DNA of 64,000 bases from Myrica gale (GCA_963930655.1 OZ005608.1:13392001-13456000); one strand, 5' to 3'. Shown: positions 34,612 to 46,685, numbered from the stretch's first letter. Numbers and translations: made by a program. The notes: generated by a model from the letters alone, not told the origin.

Positions 34612-34889
34612 AACATCTTTTTTCCCGCCCCCGAGAAGATTTTCGTGCGGAAAAAATATTAATCTGAACGGGATTAGATTTCCGCCGGTATTTGAAAACA
34701 CTCCACTTTTCCGGTGCGAAAAACGAAGACGAAAACTACATGACGAAATTTTGATTTTTCAAAAACTCCGATATTTTTTTGTAGCAATTCGGCGCGAAAA
34801 ACCTCTTTCAGCGACGTTGAATACCCGTGAATGGATGTATTTCCCCTGTGAGAGGGATCCATATAAGAAATCATTGCAACAACCATAAC

Positions 34890-35008
34890 GGGTGCGATCA
34901 TACCAGCACTAATGCACCGGATCCCATCAGAACTCCGCAGTTAAGCGTGCTTAGGCGAGAGTAGTACTAGGATGGGTGACCTCCTGGGAAGTCCTCGTGT
35001 TGCACCCC
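34890..35008 (+). rRNA. 5S rRNA gene 50
   Basis: Complete, G64A. Spacer class A. First unit of a ten-unit block repeated at +4310 bp (genes 61-70). Confidence 0.96.
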
Positions 35009-35286
35009 AACATCTTTTTTCCCGCCCCCGAGAAGATTTTCGTGCGGAAAAAATATTTATCTGAACGGGATTAGATTTCCGCCGGTATTTGAAAACACTC
35101 CACTTTTCCGGTGCGAAAAACGAAGACGAAAACTACATGACGAAATTTTGATTTTTCAAAAACTCCGATATTTTTTTGTCGCAATTCGGCGCGAAAAACC
35201 TCTTTCAGCGACGTTGAATACCCGTGAATGGATGTATTTCCCCTGTGAGAGGGATCCATATAAGAAATCATTGCAACAACCATAAC

Positions 35287-35405
35287 GGGTGCGATCATAC
35301 CAGCACTAATGCACCGGATCCCATCAGAACTCCGCAGTTAAGCGTGCTTGGGCGAGAGTAGTACTAGGATGGGTGACCTCCTGGGAAGTCCTCGTGTTGC
35401 ACCCC
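35287..35405 (+). rRNA. 5S rRNA gene 51
   Basis: Complete, majority sequence. Spacer class D. Confidence 0.97.
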
Positions 35406-35683
35406 AACATCTTTTTTACCGCCCCCGAGAAGATTTTCGTGCGGAAAAAATATTTATCTGAACGGGATTAGATTTCCGCCGGTATTTGGAAACACTCCAC
35501 TTTTCCGGTGCGAAAAAAGAAGACGAAAACTACATGACGAAATTTTGATTTTTCAAAAACTCGGATATTTTTTTGTCGCAATTCGGCGCGAAAAACCTCT
35601 TTCAGCGACGTTGAATACCCGTGAATGGATGTATTTCCCCTGTGAGAGGGATCCATATAAGAAATCATTGCAACAAACATAAC

Positions 35684-35802
35684 GGGTGCGATCATACCAG
35701 CACTAATGCACCGGATCCCATCAGAACTCCGCAGTTAAGCGTGCTTGGGCGAGAGTAGTACTAGGATGGGTGACCTCCTGGGAAGTCCTCGTGTTGCACC
35801 CC
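35684..35802 (+). rRNA. 5S rRNA gene 52
   Basis: Complete, majority sequence. Spacer class C. Confidence 0.97.
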
Positions 35803-36080
35803 AACATCTTTTTTCCCGCCCCCGAGAAGATTTTCGTGCGGAAAAAATATTAATCTGAACGGGATTAGATTTCCGCCGGTATTTGAAAACACTCCACTTT
35901 TCCGGTGCGAAAAACGAAGACGAAAACTACATGACGAAATTTTGATTTTTCAAAAACTCCGATATTTTTTTGTAGCAATTCGGCGCGAAAAACCTCTTTC
36001 AGCGACGTTGAATACCCGTGAATGGATGTATTTCCCCTGTGAGAGGGATCCATATAAGAAATCATTGCAACAACCATAAC

Positions 36081-36199
36081 GGGTGCGATCATACCAGCAC
36101 TAATGCACCGGATCCCATCAGAACTCCGCAGTTAAGCGTGCTTAGGCGAGAGTAGTACTAGGATGGGTGACCTCCTGGGAAGTCCTCGTGTTGCACCCC
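36081..36199 (+). rRNA. 5S rRNA gene 53
   Basis: Complete, G64A. Spacer class A. Confidence 0.96.
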
Positions 36200-36477
36200 A
36201 ACATCTTTTTTCCCGCCCCCGAGAAGATTTTCGTGCGGAAAAAATATTTATCTGAACGGGATTAGATTTCCGCCGGTATTTGAAAACACTCCACTTTTCC
36301 GGTGCGAAAAACGAAGACGAAAACTACATGACGAAATTTTGATTTTTCAAAAACTCCGATATTTTTTTGTAGCAATTCGGCGCGAAAAACCTCTTTCAGC
36401 GACGTTGAATACCCGTGAATGGATGTATTTCCCCTGTGAGAGGGATCCATATAAGAAATCATTGCAACAACCATAAC

Positions 36478-36539
36478 GGGTGCGATCATACCAGCACTAA
36501 TGCACCGGATCCCATCAGAACTCCGCAGGGTTGCACCCC
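36478..36539 (+). pseudogene. Truncated 5S rRNA copy 54
   Basis: Shared deletion. Spacer class A. Confidence 0.93.
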
Positions 36540-36817
36540 AACATCTTTTTTCCCGCCCCCGAGAAGATTTTCGTGCGGAAAAAATATTTATCTGAACGGG
36601 ATTAGATTTCCGCCGGTATTTGAAAACACTCCACTTTTCCGGTGCGAAAAACGAAGACGAAAACTACATGACGAAATTTTGATTTTTCAAAAACTCCGAT
36701 ATTTTTTTGTAGCAATTCGGCGCGAAAAACCTCTTTCAGCGACGTTGAATACCCGTGAATGGATGTATTTCCCCTGTGAGAGGGATCCATATAAGAAATC
36801 ATTGCAACAACCATAAC

Positions 36818-36936
36818 GGGTGCGATCATACCAGCACTAATGCACCGGATCCCATCAGAACTCCGCAGTTAAGCGTGCTTGGGCGAGAGTAGTACTAGGA
36901 TGGGTGACCTCCTGGGAAGTCCTCGTGTTGCACCCC
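36818..36936 (+). rRNA. 5S rRNA gene 55
   Basis: Complete, majority sequence. Spacer class A. Confidence 0.97.
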
Positions 36937-37214
36937 AACATCTTTTTTACCGCCCCCGAGAAGATTTTCGTGCGGAAAAAATATTTATCTGAACGGGATT
37001 AGATTTCCGCCGGTATTTGGAAACACTCCACTTTTCCGGTGCGAAAAAAGAAGACGAAAACTACATGACGAAATTTTGATTTTTCAAAAACTCGGATATT
37101 TTTTTGTCGCAATTCGGCGCGAAAAACCTCTTTCAGCGACGTTGAATACCCGTGAATGGATGTATTTCCCCTGTGAGAGGGATCCATATAAGAAATCATT
37201 GCAACAAACATAAC

Positions 37215-37333
37215 GGGTGCGATCATACCAGCACTAATGCACCGGATCCCATCAGAACTCCGCAGTTAAGCGTGCTTGGGCGAGAGTAGTACTAGGATGG
37301 GTGACCTCCTGGGAAGTCCTCGTGTTGCACCCC
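37215..37333 (+). rRNA. 5S rRNA gene 56
   Basis: Complete, majority sequence. Spacer class C. Confidence 0.97.
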
Positions 37334-37611
37334 AACATCTTTTTTCCCGCCCCCGAGAAGATTTTCGTGCGGAAAAAATATTAATCTGAACGGGATTAGA
37401 TTTCCGCCGGTATTTGAAAACACTCCACTTTTCCGGTGCGAAAAACGAAGACGAAAACTACATGACGAAATTTTGATTTTTCAAAAACTCCGATATTTTT
37501 TTGTAGCAATTCGGCGCGAAAAACCTCTTTCAGCGACGTTGAATACCCGTGAATGGATGTATTTCCCCTGTGAGAGGGATCCATATAAGAAATCATTGCA
37601 ACAACCATAAC

Positions 37612-37730
37612 GGGTGCGATCATACCAGCACTAATGCACCGGATCCCATCAGAACTCCGCAGTTAAGCGTGCTTAGGCGAGAGTAGTACTAGGATGGGTG
37701 ACCTCCTGGGAAGTCCTCGTGTTGCACCCC
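37612..37730 (+). rRNA. 5S rRNA gene 57
   Basis: Complete, G64A. Spacer class A. Confidence 0.96.
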
Positions 37731-38008
37731 AACATCTTTTTTCCCGCCCCCGAGAAGATTTTCGTGCGGAAAAAATATTTATCTGAACGGGATTAGATTT
37801 CCGCCGGTATTTGAAAACACTCCACTTTTCCGGTGCGAAAAACGAAGACGAAAACTACATGACGAAATTTTGATTTTTCAAAAACTCCGATATTTTTTTG
37901 TAGCAATTCGGCGCGAAAAACCTCTTTCAGCGACGTTGAATACCCGTGAATGGATGTATTTCCCCTGTGAGAGGGATCCATATAAGAAATCATTGCAACA
38001 ACCATAAC

Positions 38009-38127
38009 GGGTGCGATCATACCAGCACTAATGCACCGGATCCCATCAGAACTCCGCAGTTAAGCGTGCTTGGGCGAGAGTAGTACTAGGATGGGTGACC
38101 TCCTGGGAAGTCCTCGTGTTGCACCCC
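38009..38127 (+). rRNA. 5S rRNA gene 58
   Basis: Complete, majority sequence. Spacer class A. Confidence 0.97.
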
Positions 38128-38405
38128 AACATCTTTTTTCCCGCCCCCGAGAAGATTTTCGTGCGGAAAAAATATTTATCTGAACGGGATTAGATTTCCG
38201 CCGGTATTTGAAAACACTCCACTTTTCCGGTGCGAAAAACGAAGACGAAAACTACATGACGAAATTTTGATTTTTCAAAAACTCCGATATTTTTTTGTAG
38301 CAATTCGGCGCGAAAAACCTCTTTCAGCGACGTTGAATACCCGTGAATGGATGTATTTCCCCTGTGAGAGGGATCCATATAAGAAATCATTGCAACAACC
38401 ATAAC

Positions 38406-38524
38406 GGGTGCGATCATACCAGCACTAATGCACCGGATCCCATCAGAACTCCGCAGTTAAGCGTGCTTGGGCGAGAGTAGTACTAGGATGGGTGACCTCC
38501 TGGGAAGTCCTCGTGTTGCACCCC
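38406..38524 (+). rRNA. 5S rRNA gene 59
   Basis: Complete, majority sequence. Spacer class A. Last unit of the first 4310-offset block. Confidence 0.97.
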
Positions 38525-38802
38525 AACATCTTTTTTCCCGCCCCCGAGAAGATTTTCGTGCGGAAAAAATATTTATCTGAACGGGATTAGATTTCCGCCG
38601 GTATTTGAAAACACTCCACTTTTCCGGTGCGAAAAACGAAGACGAAAACTACATGACGAAATTTTGATTTTTCAAAAACTCGGATATTTTTTTGTCGCAA
38701 TTCGGCGCGAAAAACCTCTTTCAGCGACGTTGAATACCCGTGAATGGATGTATTTCCCCTGTGAGAGGGATCCATATAAGAAATCATTGCAACAAACATA
38801 AC

Positions 38803-38921
38803 GGGTGCGATCATACCAGCACTAATGCACCGGATCCCATCAGAACTCCGCAGTTAAGCGTGCTTGGGCGAGAGTAGTACTAGGATGGGTGACCTCCTGG
38901 GAAGTCCTCGTGTTGCACCCC
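38803..38921 (+). rRNA. 5S rRNA gene 60
   Basis: Complete, majority sequence. Spacer class E. Separates the two ten-unit blocks. Confidence 0.97.
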
Positions 38922-39199
38922 AACATCTTTTTTCCCGCCCCCGAGAAGATTTTCGTGCGGAAAAAATATTAATCTGAACGGGATTAGATTTCCGCCGGTA
39001 TTTGAAAACACTCCACTTTTCCGGTGCGAAAAACGAAGACGAAAACTACATGACGAAATTTTGATTTTTCAAAAACTCCGATATTTTTTTGTAGCAATTC
39101 GGCGCGAAAAACCTCTTTCAGCGACGTTGAATACCCGTGAATGGATGTATTTCCCCTGTGAGAGGGATCCATATAAGAAATCATTGCAACAACCATAAC

Positions 39200-39318
39200 G
39201 GGTGCGATCATACCAGCACTAATGCACCGGATCCCATCAGAACTCCGCAGTTAAGCGTGCTTAGGCGAGAGTAGTACTAGGATGGGTGACCTCCTGGGAA
39301 GTCCTCGTGTTGCACCCC
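39200..39318 (+). rRNA. 5S rRNA gene 61
   Basis: Complete, G64A. Spacer class A. Counterpart of gene 50. Confidence 0.96.
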
Positions 39319-39596
39319 AACATCTTTTTTCCCGCCCCCGAGAAGATTTTCGTGCGGAAAAAATATTTATCTGAACGGGATTAGATTTCCGCCGGTATTT
39401 GAAAACACTCCACTTTTCCGGTGCGAAAAACGAAGACGAAAACTACATGACGAAATTTTGATTTTTCAAAAACTCCGATATTTTTTTGTCGCAATTCGGC
39501 GCGAAAAACCTCTTTCAGCGACGTTGAATACCCGTGAATGGATGTATTTCCCCTGTGAGAGGGATCCATATAAGAAATCATTGCAACAACCATAAC

Positions 39597-39715
39597 GGGT
39601 GCGATCATACCAGCACTAATGCACCGGATCCCATCAGAACTCCGCAGTTAAGCGTGCTTGGGCGAGAGTAGTACTAGGATGGGTGACCTCCTGGGAAGTC
39701 CTCGTGTTGCACCCC
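39597..39715 (+). rRNA. 5S rRNA gene 62
   Basis: Complete, majority sequence. Spacer class D. Counterpart of gene 51. Confidence 0.97.
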
Positions 39716-39993
39716 AACATCTTTTTTACCGCCCCCGAGAAGATTTTCGTGCGGAAAAAATATTTATCTGAACGGGATTAGATTTCCGCCGGTATTTGGA
39801 AACACTCCACTTTTCCGGTGCGAAAAAAGAAGACGAAAACTACATGACGAAATTTTGATTTTTCAAAAACTCGGATATTTTTTTGTCGCAATTCGGCGCG
39901 AAAAACCTCTTTCAGCGACGTTGAATACCCGTGAATGGATGTATTTCCCCTGTGAGAGGGATCCATATAAGAAATCATTGCAACAAACATAAC

Positions 39994-40112
39994 GGGTGCG
40001 ATCATACCAGCACTAATGCACCGGATCCCATCAGAACTCCGCAGTTAAGCGTGCTTGGGCGAGAGTAGTACTAGGATGGGTGACCTCCTGGGAAGTCCTC
40101 GTGTTGCACCCC
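39994..40112 (+). rRNA. 5S rRNA gene 63
   Basis: Complete, majority sequence. Spacer class C. Counterpart of gene 52. Confidence 0.97.
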
Positions 40113-40390
40113 AACATCTTTTTTCCCGCCCCCGAGAAGATTTTCGTGCGGAAAAAATATTAATCTGAACGGGATTAGATTTCCGCCGGTATTTGAAAAC
40201 ACTCCACTTTTCCGGTGCGAAAAACGAAGACGAAAACTACATGACGAAATTTTGATTTTTCAAAAACTCCGATATTTTTTTGTAGCAATTCGGCGCGAAA
40301 AACCTCTTTCAGCGACGTTGAATACCCGTGAATGGATGTATTTCCCCTGTGAGAGGGATCCATATAAGAAATCATTGCAACAACCATAAC

Positions 40391-40509
40391 GGGTGCGATC
40401 ATACCAGCACTAATGCACCGGATCCCATCAGAACTCCGCAGTTAAGCGTGCTTAGGCGAGAGTAGTACTAGGATGGGTGACCTCCTGGGAAGTCCTCGTG
40501 TTGCACCCC
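40391..40509 (+). rRNA. 5S rRNA gene 64
   Basis: Complete, G64A. Spacer class A. Counterpart of gene 53. Confidence 0.96.
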
Positions 40510-40787
40510 AACATCTTTTTTCCCGCCCCCGAGAAGATTTTCGTGCGGAAAAAATATTTATCTGAACGGGATTAGATTTCCGCCGGTATTTGAAAACACT
40601 CCACTTTTCCGGTGCGAAAAACGAAGACGAAAACTACATGACGAAATTTTGATTTTTCAAAAACTCCGATATTTTTTTGTAGCAATTCGGCGCGAAAAAC
40701 CTCTTTCAGCGACGTTGAATACCCGTGAATGGATGTATTTCCCCTGTGAGAGGGATCCATATAAGAAATCATTGCAACAACCATAAC

Positions 40788-40849
40788 GGGTGCGATCATA
40801 CCAGCACTAATGCACCGGATCCCATCAGAACTCCGCAGGGTTGCACCCC
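40788..40849 (+). pseudogene. Truncated 5S rRNA copy 65
   Basis: Shared deletion; counterpart of copy 54 and the last truncated copy in the window. Spacer class A. Confidence 0.93.
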
Positions 40850-41127
40850 AACATCTTTTTTCCCGCCCCCGAGAAGATTTTCGTGCGGAAAAAATATTTA
40901 TCTGAACGGGATTAGATTTCCGCCGGTATTTGAAAACACTCCACTTTTCCGGTGCGAAAAACGAAGACGAAAACTACATGACGAAATTTTGATTTTTCAA
41001 AAACTCCGATATTTTTTTGTAGCAATTCGGCGCGAAAAACCTCTTTCAGCGACGTTGAATACCCGTGAATGGATGTATTTCCCCTGTGAGAGGGATCCAT
41101 ATAAGAAATCATTGCAACAACCATAAC

Positions 41128-41246
41128 GGGTGCGATCATACCAGCACTAATGCACCGGATCCCATCAGAACTCCGCAGTTAAGCGTGCTTGGGCGAGAGT
41201 AGTACTAGGATGGGTGACCTCCTGGGAAGTCCTCGTGTTGCACCCC
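41128..41246 (+). rRNA. 5S rRNA gene 66
   Basis: Complete, majority sequence. Spacer class A. Confidence 0.97.
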
Positions 41247-41524
41247 AACATCTTTTTTACCGCCCCCGAGAAGATTTTCGTGCGGAAAAAATATTTATCT
41301 GAACGGGATTAGATTTCCGCCGGTATTTGGAAACACTCCACTTTTCCGGTGCGAAAAAAGAAGACGAAAACTACATGACGAAATTTTGATTTTTCAAAAA
41401 CTCGGATATTTTTTTGTCGCAATTCGGCGCGAAAAACCTCTTTCAGCGACGTTGAATACCCGTGAATGGATGTATTTCCCCTGTGAGAGGGATCCATATA
41501 AGAAATCATTGCAACAAACATAAC

Positions 41525-41643
41525 GGGTGCGATCATACCAGCACTAATGCACCGGATCCCATCAGAACTCCGCAGTTAAGCGTGCTTGGGCGAGAGTAGT
41601 ACTAGGATGGGTGACCTCCTGGGAAGTCCTCGTGTTGCACCCC
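41525..41643 (+). rRNA. 5S rRNA gene 67
   Basis: Complete, majority sequence. Spacer class C. Confidence 0.97.
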
Positions 41644-41921
41644 AACATCTTTTTTCCCGCCCCCGAGAAGATTTTCGTGCGGAAAAAATATTAATCTGAA
41701 CGGGATTAGATTTCCGCCGGTATTTGAAAACACTCCACTTTTCCGGTGCGAAAAACGAAGACGAAAACTACATGACGAAATTTTGATTTTTCAAAAACTC
41801 CGATATTTTTTTGTAGCAATTCGGCGCGAAAAACCTCTTTCAGCGACGTTGAATACCCGTGAATGGATGTATTTCCCCTGTGAGAGGGATCCATATAAGA
41901 AATCATTGCAACAACCATAAC

Positions 41922-42040
41922 GGGTGCGATCATACCAGCACTAATGCACCGGATCCCATCAGAACTCCGCAGTTAAGCGTGCTTAGGCGAGAGTAGTACT
42001 AGGATGGGTGACCTCCTGGGAAGTCCTCGTGTTGCACCCC
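41922..42040 (+). rRNA. 5S rRNA gene 68
   Basis: Complete, G64A. Spacer class A. Confidence 0.96.
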
Positions 42041-42318
42041 AACATCTTTTTTCCCGCCCCCGAGAAGATTTTCGTGCGGAAAAAATATTTATCTGAACGG
42101 GATTAGATTTCCGCCGGTATTTGAAAACACTCCACTTTTCCGGTGCGAAAAACGAAGACGAAAACTACATGACGAAATTTTGATTTTTCAAAAACTCCGA
42201 TATTTTTTTGTAGCAATTCGGCGCGAAAAACCTCTTTCAGCGACGTTGAATACCCGTGAATGGATGTATTTCCCCTGTGAGAGGGATCCATATAAGAAAT
42301 CATTGCAACAACCATAAC

Positions 42319-42437
42319 GGGTGCGATCATACCAGCACTAATGCACCGGATCCCATCAGAACTCCGCAGTTAAGCGTGCTTGGGCGAGAGTAGTACTAGG
42401 ATGGGTGACCTCCTGGGAAGTCCTCGTGTTGCACCCC
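42319..42437 (+). rRNA. 5S rRNA gene 69
   Basis: Complete, majority sequence. Spacer class A. Confidence 0.97.
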
Positions 42438-42715
42438 AACATCTTTTTTCCCGCCCCCGAGAAGATTTTCGTGCGGAAAAAATATTTATCTGAACGGGAT
42501 TAGATTTCCGCCGGTATTTGAAAACACTCCACTTTTCCGGTGCGAAAAACGAAGACGAAAACTACATGACGAAATTTTGATTTTTCAAAAACTCCGATAT
42601 TTTTTTGTAGCAATTCGGCGCGAAAAACCTCTTTCAGCGACGTTGAATACCCGTGAATGGATGTATTTCCCCTGTGAGAGGGATCCATATAAGAAATCAT
42701 TGCAACAACCATAAC

Positions 42716-42834
42716 GGGTGCGATCATACCAGCACTAATGCACCGGATCCCATCAGAACTCCGCAGTTAAGCGTGCTTGGGCGAGAGTAGTACTAGGATG
42801 GGTGACCTCCTGGGAAGTCCTCGTGTTGCACCCC
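42716..42834 (+). rRNA. 5S rRNA gene 70
   Basis: Complete, majority sequence. Spacer class A. Counterpart of gene 59; the block match ends here. Confidence 0.97.
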
Positions 42835-43112
42835 AACATCTTTTTTCCCGCCCCCGAGAAGATTTTCGTGCGGAAAAAATATTTATCTGAACGGGATTAG
42901 ATTTCCGCCGGTATTTGAAAACACTCCACTTTTCCGGTGCGAAAAACGAAGACGAAAACTACATGACGAAATTTTGATTTTTCAAAAACTCGGATATTTT
43001 TTTGTCGCAATTCGGCGCGAAAAACCTCTTTCAGCGACGTTGAATACCCGTGAATGGATGTATTTCCCCTGTGAGAGGGATCCATATAAGAAATCATTGC
43101 AACAACCATAAC

Positions 43113-43231
43113 GGGTGCGATCATACCAGCACTAATGCACCGGATCCCATCAGAACTCCGCAGTTAAGCGTGCTTGGGCGAGAGTAGTACTAGGATGGGT
43201 GACCTCCTGGGAAGTCCTCGTGTTGCACCCC
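43113..43231 (+). rRNA. 5S rRNA gene 71
   Basis: Complete, majority sequence. Spacer class B. The following spacer has a private GAGATGATT. Confidence 0.97.
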
Positions 43232-43509
43232 AACATCTTTTTTACCGCCCCCGAGATGATTTTCGTGCGGAAAAAATATTTATCTGAACGGGATTAGATT
43301 TCCGCCGGTATTTGGAAACACTCCACTTTTCCGGTGCGAAAAACGAAGACGAAAACTACATGACGAAATTTTGATTTTTCAAAAACTCGGATATTTTTTT
43401 GTCGCAATTCGGCGCGAAAAACCTCTTTCAGCGACGTTGAATACCCGTGAATGGATGTATTTCCCCTGTGAGAGGGATCCATATAAGAAATCATTGCAAC
43501 AAACATAAC

Positions 43510-43628
43510 GGGTGCGATCATACCAGCACTAATGCACCGGATCCCATCAGAACTCCGCAGTTAAGCGTGCTTGGGCGAGAGTAGTACTAGGATGGGTGAC
43601 CTCCTGGGAAGTCCTCGTGTTGCACCCC
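43510..43628 (+). rRNA. 5S rRNA gene 72
   Basis: Complete, majority sequence. Spacer class E. Confidence 0.97.
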
Positions 43629-43906
43629 AACATCTTTTTTCCCGCCCCCGAGAAGATTTTCGTGCGGAAAAAATATTAATCTGAACGGGATTAGATTTCC
43701 GCCGGTATTTGAAAACACTCCACTTTTCCGGTGCGAAAAACGAAGACGAAAACTACATGACGAAATTTTGATTTTTCAAAAACTCCGATATTTTTTTGTA
43801 GCAATTCGGCGCGAAAAACCTCTTTCAGCGACGTTGAATACCCGTGAATGGATGTATTTCCCCTGTGAGAGGGATCCATATAAGAAATCATTGCAACAAC
43901 CATAAC

Positions 43907-44025
43907 GGGTGCGATCATACCAGCACTAATGCACCGGATCCCATCAGAACTCCGCAGTTAAGCGTGCTTAGGCGAGAGTAGTACTAGGATGGGTGACCTC
44001 CTGGGAAGTCCTCGTGTTGCACCCC
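43907..44025 (+). rRNA. 5S rRNA gene 73
   Basis: Complete, G64A. Spacer class A. Opens the 1588-bp block A-A-B-C/E. Confidence 0.96.
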
Positions 44026-44303
44026 AACATCTTTTTTCCCGCCCCCGAGAAGATTTTCGTGCGGAAAAAATATTTATCTGAACGGGATTAGATTTCCGCC
44101 GGTATTTGAAAACACTCCACTTTTCCGGTGCGAAAAACGAAGACGAAAACTACATGACGAAATTTTGATTTTTCAAAAACTCCGATATTTTTTTGTAGCA
44201 ATTCGGCGCGAAAAACCTCTTTCAGCGACGTTGAATACCCGTGAATGGATGTATTTCCCCTGTGAGAGGGATCCATATAAGAAATCATTGCAACAACCAT
44301 AAC

Positions 44304-44422
44304 GGGTGCGATCATACCAGCACTAATGCACCGGATCCCATCAGAACTCCGCAGTTAAGCGTGCTTGGGCGAGAGTAGTACTAGGATGGGTGACCTCCTG
44401 GGAAGTCCTCGTGTTGCACCCC
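44304..44422 (+). rRNA. 5S rRNA gene 74
   Basis: Complete, majority sequence. Spacer class A. Confidence 0.97.
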
Positions 44423-44700
44423 AACATCTTTTTTCCCGCCCCCGAGAAGATTTTCGTGCGGAAAAAATATTTATCTGAACGGGATTAGATTTCCGCCGGT
44501 ATTTGAAAACACTCCACTTTTCCGGTGCGAAAAACGAAGACGAAAACTACATGACGAAATTTTGATTTTTCAAAAACTCGGATATTTTTTTGTCGCAATT
44601 CGGCGCGAAAAACCTCTTTCAGCGACGTTGAATACCCGTGAATGGATGTATTTCCCCTGTGAGAGGGATCCATATAAGAAATCATTGCAACAACCATAAC

Positions 44701-44819
44701 GGGTGCGATCATACCAGCACTAATGCACCGGATCCCATCAGAACTCCGCAGTTAAGCGTGCTTGGGCGAGAGTAGTACTAGGATGGGTGACCTCCTGGGA
44801 AGTCCTCGTGTTGCACCCC
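44701..44819 (+). rRNA. 5S rRNA gene 75
   Basis: Complete, majority sequence. Spacer class B. Confidence 0.97.
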
Positions 44820-45097
44820 AACATCTTTTTTACCGCCCCCGAGAAGATTTTCGTGCGGAAAAAATATTTATCTGAACGGGATTAGATTTCCGCCGGTATT
44901 TGGAAACACTCCACTTTTCCGGTGCGAAAAAAGAAGACGAAAACTACATGACGAAATTTTGATTTTTCAAAAACTCGGATATTTTTTTGTCGCAATTCGG
45001 CGCGAAAAACCTCTTTCAGCGACGTTGAATACCCGTGAATGGATGTATTTCCCCTGTGAGAGGGATCCATATAAGAAATCATTGCAACAAACATAAC

Positions 45098-45216
45098 GGG
45101 TGCGATCATACCAGCACTAATGCACCGGATCCCATCAGAACTCCGCAGTTAAGCGTGCTTGGGCGAGAGTAGTACTAGGATGGGTGACCTCCTGGGAAGT
45201 CCTCGTGTTGCACCCC
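45098..45216 (+). rRNA. 5S rRNA gene 76
   Basis: Complete, majority sequence. Spacer class C. Confidence 0.97.
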
Positions 45217-45494
45217 AACATCTTTTTTCCCGCCCCCGAGAAGATTTTCGTGCGGAAAAAATATTTATCTGAACGGGATTAGATTTCCGCCGGTATTTGA
45301 AAACACTCCACTTTTCCGGTGCGAAAAACGAAGACGAAAACTACATGACGAAATTTTGATTTTTCAAAAACTCCGATATTTTTTTGTAGCAATTCGGCGC
45401 GAAAAACCTCTTTCAGCGACGTTGAATACCCGTGAATGGATGTATTTCCCCTGTGAGAGGGATCCATATAAGAAATCATTGCAACAACCATAAC

Positions 45495-45613
45495 GGGTGC
45501 GATCAAACCAGCACTAATGCACCGGATCCCATCAGAACTCCGCAGTTAAGCGTGCTTAGGCGAGAGTAGTACTAGGATGGGTGACCTCCTGGGAAGTCCT
45601 CGTGTTGCACCCC
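45495..45613 (+). rRNA. 5S rRNA gene 77
   Basis: Complete, T12A plus G64A; first of five copies with T12A. Spacer class A. Confidence 0.95.
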
Positions 45614-45891
45614 AACATCTTTTTTCCCGCCCCCGAGAAGATTTTCGTGCGGAAAAAATATTTATCTGAACGGGATTAGATTTCCGCCGGTATTTGAAAA
45701 CACTCCACTTTTCCGGTGCGAAAAACGAAGACGAAAACTACATGACGAAATTTTGATTTTTCAAAAACTCCGATATTTTTTTGTAGCAATTCGGCGCGAA
45801 AAACCTCTTTCAGCGACGTTGAATACCCGTGAATGGATGTATTTCCCCTGTGAGAGGGATCCATATAAGAAATCATTGCAACAACCATAAC

Positions 45892-46010
45892 GGGTGCGAT
45901 CATACCAGCACTAATGCACCGGATCCCATCAGAACTCCGCAGTTAAGCGTGCTTGGGCGAGAGTAGTACTAGGATGGGTGACCTCCTGGGAAGTCCTCGT
46001 GTTGCACCCC
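45892..46010 (+). rRNA. 5S rRNA gene 78
   Basis: Complete, majority sequence. Spacer class A. Confidence 0.97.
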
Positions 46011-46288
46011 AACATCTTTTTTCCCGCCCCCGAGAAGATTTTCGTGCGGAAAAAATATTTATCTGAACGGGATTAGATTTCCGCCGGTATTTGAAAACAC
46101 TCCACTTTTCCGGTGCGAAAAACGAAGACGAAAACTACATGACGAAATTTTGATTTTTCAAAAACTCGGATATTTTTTTGTCGCAATTCGGCGCGAAAAA
46201 CCTCTTTCAGCGACGTTGAATACCCGTGAATGGATGTATTTCCCCTGTGAGAGGGATCCATATAAGAAATCATTGCAACAACCATAAC

Positions 46289-46407
46289 GGGTGCGATCAT
46301 ACCAGCACTAATGCACCGGATCCCATCAGAACTCCGCAGTTAAGCGTGCTTGGGCGAGAGTAGTACTAGGATGGGTGACCTCCTGGGAAGTCCTCGTGTT
46401 GCACCCC
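46289..46407 (+). rRNA. 5S rRNA gene 79
   Basis: Complete, majority sequence. Spacer class B. Confidence 0.97.
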
Positions 46408-46685
46408 AACATCTTTTTTACCGCCCCCGAGAAGATTTTCGTGCGGAAAAAATATTTATCTGAACGGGATTAGATTTCCGCCGGTATTTGGAAACACTCC
46501 ACTTTTCCGGTGCGAAAAACGAAGACGAAAACTACATGACGAAATTTTGATTTTTCAAAAACTCGGATATTTTTTTGTCGCAATTCGGCGCGAAAAACCT
46601 CTTTCAGCGACGTTGAATACCCGTGAATGGATGTATTTCCCCTGTGAGAGGGATCCATATAAGAAATCATTGCAACAAACATAAC

